From Bolinopsis microptera (lineage: Eukaryota > Ctenophora > Tentaculata > Lobata > Bolinopsidae): a DNA stretch of 64,000 bases. The DNA lies in NCBI RefSeq assembly GCF_026151205.1, contig NC_087075.1, positions 680,501-744,500 of the forward strand. The letters run 5' to 3'. The first letter of the stretch is position 1. The number at the start of each line of letters is the position of its first letter. This document shows positions 24,791-34,475 of this stretch, one piece after another. The position numbers and the translations under genes are program-made. The notes beneath the pieces are model-generated. The model was given only the letters and a program-made list of their open reading frames with translations. It was not told the DNA's origin and made no database searches.

Positions 24791-25914
24791 GCTGATTATT
24801 TTGTGTATAGCTTAACGTTTAGCTACTATCAGTATCTCTACAAAGAATTATATTCGCCTACTGAATTTAAATCGACAGTAAGAAACCATTATTAAGTCTG
24901 GTCCGGGGAGGGATAAAGATTTTCATTTAAAAGATAAGCGGTAAGGTTAAGAACGGGCAACTCACAACTTTATGAACAGACAGAATCCCTCATACCCCCA
25001 AAGAACTCCTCATTCACTAATTAAAAGTACTAGCTAGTATATAGTAAGATGGTTACTTTACTTACTCGAGGTACAATTATCTGATTAGTAGGCACTTTGG
25101 AGCTTTTCATGATTAATTGACCGCGGAACATTTGAGAAATTGCAATATTCATCGGTTTAATTTGATGAGGTGACTCACGTTTCGACTACCCGTTTCAAGA
25201 TAGTAGTGCTCGCTCAATCAGTCCCTTTTGAAATATTGCAATAAATATTGTTCTTTTTTCTGCTGATAAGGTTTCTTTTTTTCTGCTGATAGTGATACTC
25301 TCAGTACTGCATTTATAATTGAAGAAAGTAGTAAATTAACGATATAAACAAGTTACAATCTTTATTGTATATTGTCTTGACTTTTACAAGTAAGCTGTGA
25401 CTGATTGAAAACATAAATAATGGACAACTTTATTGAAAATCATGCGTGTACTATCCAAATCAACCACCAATGGCAATGGTCAAAGTAAATTCTTTTTGTT
25501 CAGTCTTCTGCCTTTGGCAGTACTATTTCTGAAAATATTTACTCAAGTAAGGCGCGCGCTATATCTCCACCGAAAGCACATTCAATTTGAAACGTATGAA
25601 ATAGTTTTATAACTTGCTTTATTCAGCTCTGCACTAAGTTGACATGAAACAATTACCGAAATTGAACGAGGAATCGTTTAGAATCACTTTCGAGGCACCT
25701 CGACAAAAGATATTCACGCTATTGTGCTTTTCACAGAGAAATACGTCACTAGGGTTTTTGAGCTTGTTACTCTCTTTCAAAAGTATTTTAAGTGATTTGT
25801 ATAAGTGCATATCACATATATTGATTCTAAATACATATCAAAAGATTTTATCTCGATTCAAAAAGTTTGAAAGAAGTTACAGCAATGCGCGCGATTTGTG
25901 ATTTGGGATGACGT
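24791..25914. other. Unique AT-rich spacer, no gene recognised
   Basis: Single-copy sequence. An 85-codon plus-strand frame at 25644-25901 has no recognisable motif and no supporting context, so it is not called. Confidence 0.55.
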
Positions 25915-27190
25915 ATTTTACTCGTCTAAATTTCTTCGAAGTAACGCGCGCCGCTTTCTTCTCGAAAAGCAAGTGCTACGAAATACAAGTGCTACGAAAT
26001 ACAAGTGCTACACTGCTACGAAGTAGCGCGCGCTGGGCTAGTCCATTAACAATGGACAACATATGTAGTTAACATTGTTTATTGTTAATGGACTGATCAG
26101 GTGTGCGCTACTTTGTACTTTGTACTTCGTTCGCGTTGCATAGCTGCTACTTCGAAGAAATTGTTGTAGATTATTAATAACTTACATAGCTTGTGCCAGG
26201 TAAATTAATAACCTACCAAAACGGTCGCCGAGTTGGACTCGCTGACAGTCTTAAAAGCATGTTTATTAAAAGTTATTAGTTTTTATGTATCTTTCTCATC
26301 ATTTTCACCTTAAAGTCTTTCACGTGCACGTCATGCACTAGCGCGCCACTAAACTTAATCATAGTTAATATAGTTAAATTATTTGATACCCTCTAAAAAG
26401 CATTGGAGGACTTCGCCGAGCGTGCTAAATCACTTTACAGTCGATCTTCGAGATTGTTCTAAAAGGGCCTCCAACAGTTGAAACCAACTTCAATCGATGT
26501 ACTTTCGAATTGTATCACGTTGCGACCCCGGCCCCACGGTCGTTTCACGGTCCTGACGATACAGGGGGAGCCGCGCACTCGTGCGCGGCGGGTCATACAA
26601 CGTATGAAAACTTTCGGACGCTGATTCCGAATCACCCCCCATGACATATATTAGGGTTAAAATGCTCTCCTGACGAGATATTGGCGAAAAACTGTCTCGA
26701 TCACGTGATATGACCGTATAAGGAATGAGGAAGTTAGTCTAATTTCTCGTTAGGGTTAGGGTTTCAGCAAATGCTTTTGTTAAGGATTGGCCGGGTTAGG
26801 GTTAGGGTTGGGATCAGATTAGAGGGTTAGGGTTTCGAATAGTCGTTCAGGACCAGCTAGAGAACGGGTTGAAAAAGTTACGTGTGGTGCATTAATAGAA
26901 TGATAGCCTACTATAATTTAAAATTGTTTTTAAGTGAGCATAATGGGTATATTTTTGACCGTTGTTAATGATTTGGCCCGGCGCGCGCTACTTCGTAGCT
27001 CGTGCCATCGGGCACGAGAAGAAAGCTTGTATCACGTGGTGACCCCCACTGTCGCTTCACTATCAACTATAGTGTAGAGTTTCTACGATACAGGGGGAGC
27101 CGCGCACTCGTGCGCGGCGTGTCATACAACGTATGACAAAAGAAAGCGGCGCGCGCTACTTCGAAGAAATTTAGACGAGTAACATCCGTC
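25915..27190. repeat. Cluster of GC-rich dispersed repeats with inverted copies
   Basis: A segment of about 40 bp near 25922-25965 (containing CGTCTAAATTTCTTCGAAGT and GCGCGCCGCTTTCTT) recurs inverted at about 27145-27183. Between them are three copies of CAAGTGCTACGAAATA (25968-26012) and an inverted repeat around 26044-26098 (arms GTCCATTAACAAT and ATTGTTAATGGAC). Two copies of a repeat of about 100 bp with the palindrome GCCGCGCACTCGTGCGCGGC lie at 26511-26609 and 27029-27141. The motif GCCGAGTTGGACTCG occurs near 26230 and again near 27517. The cluster looks like nested short non-autonomous elements. Confidence 0.6.
26750..26840 (+). repeat. Degenerate interstitial telomere-type repeats
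   Basis: Several short runs of GTTAGGGTTAGGGTT are interrupted by unrelated bases. TTAGGG is the usual animal telomere unit. The runs are short and diverged, so this is an interstitial remnant and not a chromosome end. Confidence 0.75.
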
Positions 27191-27790
27191 AAGTATATTT
27201 TTGGACCTAAAGGTTTTAGTATGGCAACTTTAAAATTGGTTCTTTTAATCATTTATTAAATATCAGTCTAAAAATATATAAATCTGGAATCTGTTCACAC
27301 TGTGAACCAGTCCTATAGAAACTTTTGATACATGTTTCGTATCCAAATATCAGAGATATTATGTTGCCTTCGGCGGCGCTTTGCGCGCGAAAAGTGGCAT
27401 GCACAGTATGTCAAAAAACTTCAAAAATCCTCTAAAATTAAATATTAACATATTTAAAATATTTAAAACGTCTCAATAATGGAAATAGTTGTATGTTTAC
27501 AACCTACCAGGACGCGCGCCGAGTTGGACTCGTCGACGGTCCTGTATATGGAACAGATATTTTACGAGTATCACCCGTTAATGGAAATAGTCATACAATT
27601 AATAATATAATAAATCTACCAAATTCTTAATATCTACATAAGAGAAAAAATACCTACCTAAGTCAATGTCTACCTGTAATACACTAAATATTAGGTTAAA
27701 TACATAGTGGAGTCAGCACACATTTACCAAAATCAAAAAATTTTTAATAGGAGGAACCTGTGGGCCGAGAACACTGGATTAAATTAGGTC
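26885..27790 (-). mobile_element. 3'-UTR fragment of a family-B CR1-like element
   Basis: This segment aligns by eye with 36780-37200, the 3' UTR of the better preserved minus-strand B element. Shared blocks include GTGCATTAATAG, ACTTTAAAATTGGTTCTTTT, AATCTGGAATCTGTTCACAC and GTGTGCTGACTCCAC (in complement). No coding part remains. It is interrupted at 26958-27192 by a separate short insertion. Confidence 0.75.
26958..27192. mobile_element. 235-bp short insertion with 11-bp target duplication
   Basis: The family-B 3' UTR is split here, and GTATATTTTTG occurs on both sides (26947-26957 and 27193-27203), while other B copies have the site only once. The insert is GC-rich and contains the palindrome GCCGCGCACTCGTGCGCGGC and GCGCGCTACTTCG segments. 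An 11-bp duplication favours a retroposed or short non-autonomous element. Confidence 0.55.
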
Positions 27791-27831
27791 AAGGCATAAT
27801 ACTATGCTACAACGGTGAACAGGTGCATGAC

Positions 27832-28375
27832 GTGAAGTTCTAAACTGTTCTCCATCCAAAAAAGATGCGTACGCCTTCTATTTGGAAGCAAACCTAGCTT
27901 TGACCGGGCAGAGTACTATGAAACATTTGCACGTGCAAGACCATACAGTGAACACATCGCAAAAAGGAGCTTTGCTTTGGAAAACACTAAGCCAATATTC
28001 AATACCGAGAAAATCATGTCAATCCACAACCTGTACACCCAACATATATCCACTGAACTGTTTAAAATTTTGAAACTGCATCAACCCATCTCTCTGACAA
28101 GTTTATTCCAAACAAGTTCCAGAACATGTAGCCAAACTATGCGGGTCCCCCGACACAAACTTGACATTTCTAAACACAATTTTGTCTTCAAAGGTACGAC
28201 TATATGGAACAGTTTGGTTGATAAAATATTCGACAAATGCACTCCTAATGAAAACAATGTCATGGTCCCTGGCTCTAGTAAATTTTCCGACCTTTCCTCC
28301 CCCATCTCAATTATCAAGAGCCGTATCAAAAAGCTTTTACTTGAAACCCAGCAACACCTGGCTAAATCTAACTAG
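27832..28375 (+). pseudogene. C-terminal fragment of a CR1-like reverse transcriptase ORF (family D)
   Basis: An open frame of about 180 codons runs from just after a stop at 27830 to the stop at 28373-28375. Its start reads like the post-RT region of CR1-type ORF2 (QKRCVRLLFG), followed by ARARPYSEHIAKRSFALEN and a C-terminal block with TTIWNSLVDKIF. The same positions in family B read QKHCVRVLFG and STKIWNTIAPKLKLFD, so it is homologous but clearly diverged. The polymerase core and endonuclease are missing, so this is a 5'-truncated copy. It starts next to the family-B 3' UTR fragment, whose orientation is opposite. Confidence 0.7.
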
Positions 28376-30417
28376 GACCAGTGGTGTCGATTAACATTTA
28401 ATAGGTGAGTCTAAGTGACACAAATGGAAAATTTTAAGAAAAGACGGATCAAAACACAGATCCAAGGACAAGGAGACCCCACTGCAGGACCATACATGCT
28501 ATTGGCTTGTGCATGGCCCAAAAGGTTCCAGTTGTCCAGGAAACTGTACGTAGCTGGTCAACTAGTTTTGAATTCAGACTAGGCTTGATGAGTTCTGGGG
28601 TTTCTAGAGGTAAGATTTGATGGTGCCAGGTTTGTTCAGGCGGACATGGAAATTATGCGATGAATATATATAGGTATATAAAAATCATATCAATATAAAA
28701 ATAGATCTAAAAAAACTCAAACGTAACAGTTAATAGGTGTGACATACTATTATTAAACTAAGCTCAGTTAATGTAAGAGCCGCTTTAGAAAGCACTGGAG
28801 TTTATCTCCAGGATTAAATTATATCGAGTTATATGATTTAGCTATAAGGCGGTTTATAAATGTTGTATTTATTTTATTTATTATTATATTCTTATAATTA
28901 TATCATATGAATTGATTGCACTGCTAATAAATAAAATACTTTGTTTTACTAAAATACTTTGTTTTACTGTAGGTATGTATCTAGTGTGGAGTGAAAATGG
29001 CGGGAATGGAACTGACCAATGAGAAGTGCGAAACGTGGGAGCCTAATATGGTTTGATTGATGTTAAGGGTTAGTGTGTTGAATGCGAGGCGGAAGTGTAC
29101 GTTTGTGAGATGTGGTCCCTGTACTCAGAAAGTAAACAAAACCTATAAATATCACTAAATATCACTACATGTGTAGACGATCCCCTGTCTGCAAAGTATA
29201 AAATATGTTACACCAGGCTTGTTTTTAGATCATGAATACGATGTAGTTACATTGAAACGCTCAGAAGCCCCTATGGGTGGCCTTCGGGTCAGTGGCGTAA
29301 CCTTGCCTGTTGGCGCCCCCGTCGAAAATGCGCCCCCTGTTGGCGCCCCTCCCCTATTGGCACACGTCCCTAAAATTGAACAAATTAGGTGATTACAGAG
29401 GATCCGCTGGTAAAATCTCTAAAAAAGTGTGTTTCTAGAGCAAAACGTGCAGTTTTGCCAGTACCCCAGTTAAATTTTTCAAAATTGTCCCACATTCAAA
29501 CGACGATTTTGTGCACAGCAGGGTCAGCGGAGCCCATTGTTACGCCACTGCTTCGGGTCTGGGTCACAAAATACTCTCTGAACCTCCAAGTTGTGTGGCC
29601 TGGTTGGCACTAACGAGTGGTGTGCTCTCTTGTTGAGAGCAAAGGTTGGGATTTGCCAACTCAAAATTCCCATAGGAACCAAGAAGTCAACACTAATAGC
29701 TACCAAGCACCAGGAAATTTCTCTTTCAGATATCAGGTTATGGTACAAGATAGTACACCTACAAATGATGACACTTTAGACACAGGTACCTAGCTCTAAG
29801 AGCTAGGTATTAAACCACCAGGAAATTCTCTGTAAGCTTTCAGGTCCCATCGAAGTCACCCATCACAGAGATAGGGATCCCAATTAGCTCATTCTGACTA
29901 CAAAGACACACTTCTCCCTCCAGTAACCACTTTTCAGGTCTTTTCAGTTAAGACAGCTAATGCACAAGGGCTGACACACGCTAGACACAGGCTCGTGATA
30001 AGACAGAGTTAGGGATTTCAACTCTCTCACTCTGACTATGAGGACACACTGATAGCGTGAATTGCTGGCACTTCTTCCTCCAGTAACTAGACAGCTAAGG
30101 GCTTATCTTGAGCTAATTGATCTAGGATTAGGGGGCCGGGTTAGCTTTGCCACACTCTTCATTGAAGTGTGAATGGACGCTCTACAATCATCTAGTAACA
30201 GCAGATTTTGACGACACCCTTACTGGTTCTAATCAGTTTCTACAGCGGAAGATCTCAATGCTCGAAAACAGTTCATCTCAGACAGATCTGCAGAGAAGCT
30301 TTATCACAGCCTTTCCTATTTCACGGGGAACCCGTAGGTGGACAGCATAGCTCACTAAAGCATAGTGGACCTCTTTAGTTCTGAGACGCAAAGCTAACCG
30401 GACCAGGAATAAACAAC
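28376..30417. other. About 2 kb with no recognised gene
   Basis: Mixed AT-rich sequence. There is a small 18-bp duplication (AAAATACTTTGTTTTACT, 28933-28968) and paired occurrences of CACCAGGAAATT near 29709 and 29817. Short open frames at 28881-30350 have no motif I recognise. The last part, up to 30417, could belong to the 5' side of the old plus-strand B element but I could not align it. Confidence 0.5.
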
Positions 30418-30585
30418 ACATCTAAAACTAAGACAAACCCTGATGGAGACCATGATCTCGAACAAACCTTCAAGGTATACCAAAGGATCCTCAAATCTGT
30501 AATTAACTCTGCAAAAAATACTTACTCTTGCAACCAAATCATATAAAATAAGCACGACCGTAAGAAGACATAGCAGATCATTAAT
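30418..30585 (+). pseudogene. Old plus-strand family-B element, ORF2 fragment (left part)
   Basis: The plus strand encodes PDGDHDLEQTFKVYQRILKS followed by VINSAKNTYSCNQII, then a stop. This is the linker between endonuclease and reverse transcriptase found in the minus-strand B copy at 42291-42400. The reading frame is dead by a nonsense change (ATAGAA to ATATAA). It ends at CATTAAT (30585) and resumes as ATGAACTTAGAG at 44863, so everything between is an insertion. It also preserves the empty site of transposon C1 (CTTACTCTTGCAACC). Confidence 0.85.
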
Positions 30586-31288
30586 CAGTTAAACAAAAAT
30601 TTCAGTTAAACAAAAATTTCAATTTTATGCCATTTATTACATATTAAACAAGTTTACAATAAATCAATTTGATATAAAATAAATAAATAAATAAATAAAG
30701 TCAATTTTTACAGCACAGCAATATATCTAAATATCAGATCCTCTGTAATCATAATGTATAAAAAAAGGAGCTTTTCTCTGTGCTGAAGGATGAATCAAGG
30801 CAGATCATGGTTCTGTTAGCAGGCCACCCTAGTTATGGACAATACATATATATAAAATAATTAAATTACAATTTTAAAATTGTGTCAAGATTGAACTAAA
30901 ACATAACTCAGGGTAAAATAGACGTATTCCCTTCGTCAAATTAACTATTTACAATACTAAACTTAAACGAACTCCGGGTAAAATAAACGTAATCCCTTTG
31001 TCAAACTTGCTATTTACAATAAGTTAATAAATTAATACGGTTGAAAATTATTTCATATTCAATAACAATGTAGCATCAATATAATTGATACAAATGAGGA
31101 GCATACAGTGAGAATTGCACATAACAGGAGGACTGGAGGTATGGAGCAATAATGATTGACAGTGCACCTTTCCACTGATGTTCCTAATTTCCTGTAATAG
31201 CTTAATAGGCATGGAAATACTTTGATTGCAGGGGATAGATTGGATTCACTTATGTACTGAGATAACTTAACCGAAATAACATAACTGC

Positions 31289-34200
31289 CTAGATACATTG
31301 GCTAGTGTTGGGTGGGATCATGAATTTATCGTAAGAGTTATCCCCTTGGTAATTCTCATCAGTTAGCAACATATTCATAAGAGTTTCTTTGTATAACTTA
31401 GAAAATTTCTTAACGTCGTCACACTCTCTAAGGGACTTTGGTAATATGTTCCAGGCCTTAGTTCCTAGATAGTTAAACTCCTTGTGAGATCTTGATTTAG
31501 GAGTATAAAGATTGCAGTTTTCTGCCTCACGTGATCCACCAGAAATATACGAGAATTTTCCGATAAAATGCTTTGGACATGTTTCATTGATTATACGGTA
31601 CATATATGAGCTAAGATGAACCTGTCGTCTCAAATGGAGAGGAAGCCATCCCATATTTTTGTATACATTAACCGACCTCTCTCTGATGTTTACATCTAGG
31701 GCTATTTTAGCAACCTTTTTGTACATGATATCTAACTCTCCTAGTCGTTTTTTATATGTTCTTGACCAGATGGTGTCTAAGTAGTCAAAATGTGGCAACA
31801 TAAGTGCATTAGCAAACATCTTCCTGAACTTAAGAGGGAGAAGTTTTTTTGATCTATACATAGCACCAATTCTTTTGGATATCTTTTTCTTAATGTTATC
31901 AATATGTTCATTAAATGTCAATCTGCTGTCAACTATAAGTCCAAGGTACTTATGGGATTTAGTTTCACAGATTACCAAAGTAAGGTCATCACAAATTTCA
32001 ACAAGGATGGCATCAAGGTTAGGCTTAGAGTCAAGGATCATTAGTTTTGTTTTTTCATTATTCAGGGATAGTTTATTAGCCTGAAGCCATCTGATAACTA
32101 ATTTCAACTCTTGTTTGATGTTACCATAGTTTCCTCTAGATATATTGTCAAAATATAATGCACCGTCATCAGCAAATAGATAAGGTTTAGAAAATAGGCA
32201 TGCATTAGGCAGGTCATTGATAAAAATGCTGAATAGAATTGGTCCTAATATACTTCCTTGAGGCACTCCAGAGTTCAATGAATGTAAACTGCTTATCCTA
32301 CTCCCAACTCTAGTTTGCTGTAATCTATCTGTGAGGAAGCTCCTAAACCAGCTCAATGCAGTATCTTTTATTCCATAATGCTTCAGCTTTTGAATGAGAA
32401 TATCATGGTTAACAGTATCAAATGCCTTTCTGATGTCCAGGAAGATAATTGCAGGATGCTTGGCACTGTTCTTAGCAGTAAATATACGATCAAACAGATC
32501 TAACATGAGATAAGTTGTAGAGTGATCTTTACGGAAACCATATTGATGCTCTGAAAGTATTCCCTTTTCATCAAGATATTGAGTCAGTTGGGAGTTCACA
32601 CAAAATTCGATGCACTTTCCAAGAATCGGTAAAATTGAGATTGGTCGATAATTACTAGGATTCTCAGTATCACCATCCTTATGGATTGGGGTGACTTTTG
32701 CAACCTTGCAGCTGTTTGGCATGATGCCACTGGATAAACTCAAATTTACAAGATGTGTTAATGGAGCAATAAATGCAGGTAAAATTTGTCTAAACACTCT
32801 CAATGGTATATGATCATTAGTGGATTTGCTACAAGGGATACTTGCCACATAGTCTAAGATATTGGACTCAGTTATTTCAGTAAAGCTATTCAAGCTGGTC
32901 TCGTTGTCAATCTGCTCATTTTGTAGATAAGATAGAAATTCATTTTCATTTTCCAGCTGCACTTCTGCTTGGATCTTTGGACCTATTTCAGCAAAATATT
33001 TATTGGTGGTTTCAGCATCAAGATTGTTATTGATATTGTTAGCTTTAACAGGCAGATTTGATGCTGTCTTTATCGTTTTCCATACACCCTTTAGATCATT
33101 CATGGCACACTTGGCTTTCAGTTCTGTTGCTAAGTTAGTCTTCCTATTAATTCTAGACAAATAGGTTGAATAGTTTCTCTGCCGTTTATATGCCATCCAT
33201 AATGAGTCACATTTATTACAGTGTATAAGACCATTTGGATGTATACGTCTGTTCTTGTTGTGTGTTAAAAATTTACGGTAAAGTTTCCCTTTCAATTTCT
33301 TACTTTCTAAAAATTCTGGAGATGGCTTATGGATGTAATCACTATGGCACTTAATTTGTTTGATTGGACAGAAGTGATCATAGTAGTGATCAATATGTTC
33401 GTTTAAACCATCAACTGCATCATTCAGACTAGTTGAATCTATTATTGGTCTATAATCACAGGTTTCCAAAAATTCTTTAAGAGCAGTAACATTCATTTTG
33501 CTGTGATCTCTTATTAGTAACTTCTTGAATTTTGAGGCCTTATGCACATTGAAATCGACAATGAACTTTACGACCTGATGATCTCCTATACAATCATCAA
33601 GGACTTTGCAGTCAAGAAACTTGGAGTAAGTGTTTGTTATGACAACATCGATTGTGGTCTTTGTGATTCTGTTTCCTAGTTTAGCAATGCGGGTAATATC
33701 CTGAACTACCTGTACCATTCCAAACATTTTCATTGTAATGTCTAATTTCTTATAGTTCATACTGCTGATGTTGTTTTGGTCTACATTTACATCACCCAGC
33801 CAAATAACATTCTTACTTCCTATACTCATCATGCAGTCTGTCATATAATCTAAAAATTTGTCAAGAGGACTAAACAACTCAGATCTGTAGAAACAGCAGA
33901 TGAAAATATTGCAATCTGTAAGATGGATCCAAATAGCCTCGATTTGGTCATATTGCAAAACTAAGTTTAGTTGAATCATTTTAAACTTTATGTGCTCACT
34001 GATGAGAATGCCACATCCCCCATGACCATTGTCGTTAGGACGGTCTTTGCGGATAAAAGTAAAATTCTTGGGTAGGTTTAGACTGGCTGAGTCAATATCC
34101 GACTTAAGATTTGTTTCATTCAGGCATAAAACATCTAATTTCTCTTTCCAGATTAGATCTTGGATTTCAAGACATTTTGGCATACCTGTTAGTCCTCCCT

Positions 34201-34309
34201 GCATGTTGCAATGTCCCACTGCAAGCTTTTTGGCATGGTATGAAACTGTGATTTTACTAATGCACGGGTTAATGCAAGAACTGCTGTGAGAGCATGAAAA
34301 TTTTTCCAA
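31289..34309 (-). CDS. Family A ORF2: endonuclease and reverse transcriptase
   Basis: The protein of 1006 residues has an exonuclease-endonuclease-phosphatase (APE-like) domain at about 30-250: HCNMQG (33-38), LNET (E65), GDVNVD (172-177), TTIDVVITN (D221) and GDHQ (D243, H244). These metal-binding and catalytic positions are all present. The reverse transcriptase spans about 535-800, with YRPIS, FLDIRKAFD (D625), GVPQGSILGP and LFADD (D714, D715), followed by a C-terminal region with a SHKYLGLIVD block. It would nick target DNA and copy the element RNA at the nick. The frame is uninterrupted, so this copy may be young. The start is the first methionine; the translation could begin a little earlier or later because the spacer to ORF1 is short. 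Confidence 0.93.
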   Translation of the reverse strand: MEKFSCSHSSSCINPCISKITVSYHAKKLAVGHCNMQGGLTGMPKCLEIQDLIWKEKLDVLCLNETNLKSDIDSASLNLPKNFTFIRKDRPNDNGHGGCGILISEHIKFKMIQLNLVLQYDQIEAIWIHLTDCNIFICCFYRSELFSPLDKFLDYMTDCMMSIGSKNVIWLGDVNVDQNNISSMNYKKLDITMKMFGMVQVVQDITRIAKLGNRITKTTIDVVITNTYSKFLDCKVLDDCIGDHQVVKFIVDFNVHKASKFKKLLIRDHSKMNVTALKEFLETCDYRPIIDSTSLNDAVDGLNEHIDHYYDHFCPIKQIKCHSDYIHKPSPEFLESKKLKGKLYRKFLTHNKNRRIHPNGLIHCNKCDSLWMAYKRQRNYSTYLSRINRKTNLATELKAKCAMNDLKGVWKTIKTASNLPVKANNINNNLDAETTNKYFAEIGPKIQAEVQLENENEFLSYLQNEQIDNETSLNSFTEITESNILDYVASIPCSKSTNDHIPLRVFRQILPAFIAPLTHLVNLSLSSGIMPNSCKVAKVTPIHKDGDTENPSNYRPISILPILGKCIEFCVNSQLTQYLDEKGILSEHQYGFRKDHSTTYLMLDLFDRIFTAKNSAKHPAIIFLDIRKAFDTVNHDILIQKLKHYGIKDTALSWFRSFLTDRLQQTRVGSRISSLHSLNSGVPQGSILGPILFSIFINDLPNACLFSKPYLFADDGALYFDNISRGNYGNIKQELKLVIRWLQANKLSLNNEKTKLMILDSKPNLDAILVEICDDLTLVICETKSHKYLGLIVDSRLTFNEHIDNIKKKISKRIGAMYRSKKLLPLKFRKMFANALMLPHFDYLDTIWSRTYKKRLGELDIMYKKVAKIALDVNIRERSVNVYKNMGWLPLHLRRQVHLSSYMYRIINETCPKHFIGKFSYISGGSREAENCNLYTPKSRSHKEFNYLGTKAWNILPKSLRECDDVKKFSKLYKETLMNMLLTDENYQGDNSYDKFMIPPNTSQCI

Positions 34310-34475
34310 TTTTTGCTGCTATAAACTTGTCAGAATAAGATAAATTGCAGAACTGGCAAATTTGTATGAGATAATAACAAAACTTTCTAAAACTTCAATA
34401 AACATGAGGAACAATGTGTAATTATCCCTTATCTAGAATCTAGATGAAATAAATGTTAACAATCTTTCTGAAAAT

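Noticed and set aside
23884-24895. Long plus- and minus-strand frames with six-residue repeats (VSTPRV, LTTRGV, SVPHVW)
   Set aside because: The 18-bp unit is a multiple of three, so every stop-free frame stays open on both strands. A genuine repeat protein cannot be excluded but nothing supports it.
25644-25901. 85-codon plus-strand frame
   Set aside because: No motif, no splice or promoter context, and composition typical of AT-rich noise.
26459-27252. Two minus-strand frames of about 60 codons with similar RRARVRG/RTSAR peptides
   Set aside because: The similarity comes from the duplicated dispersed repeat with the GCCGCGCAC palindrome and not from a protein family.
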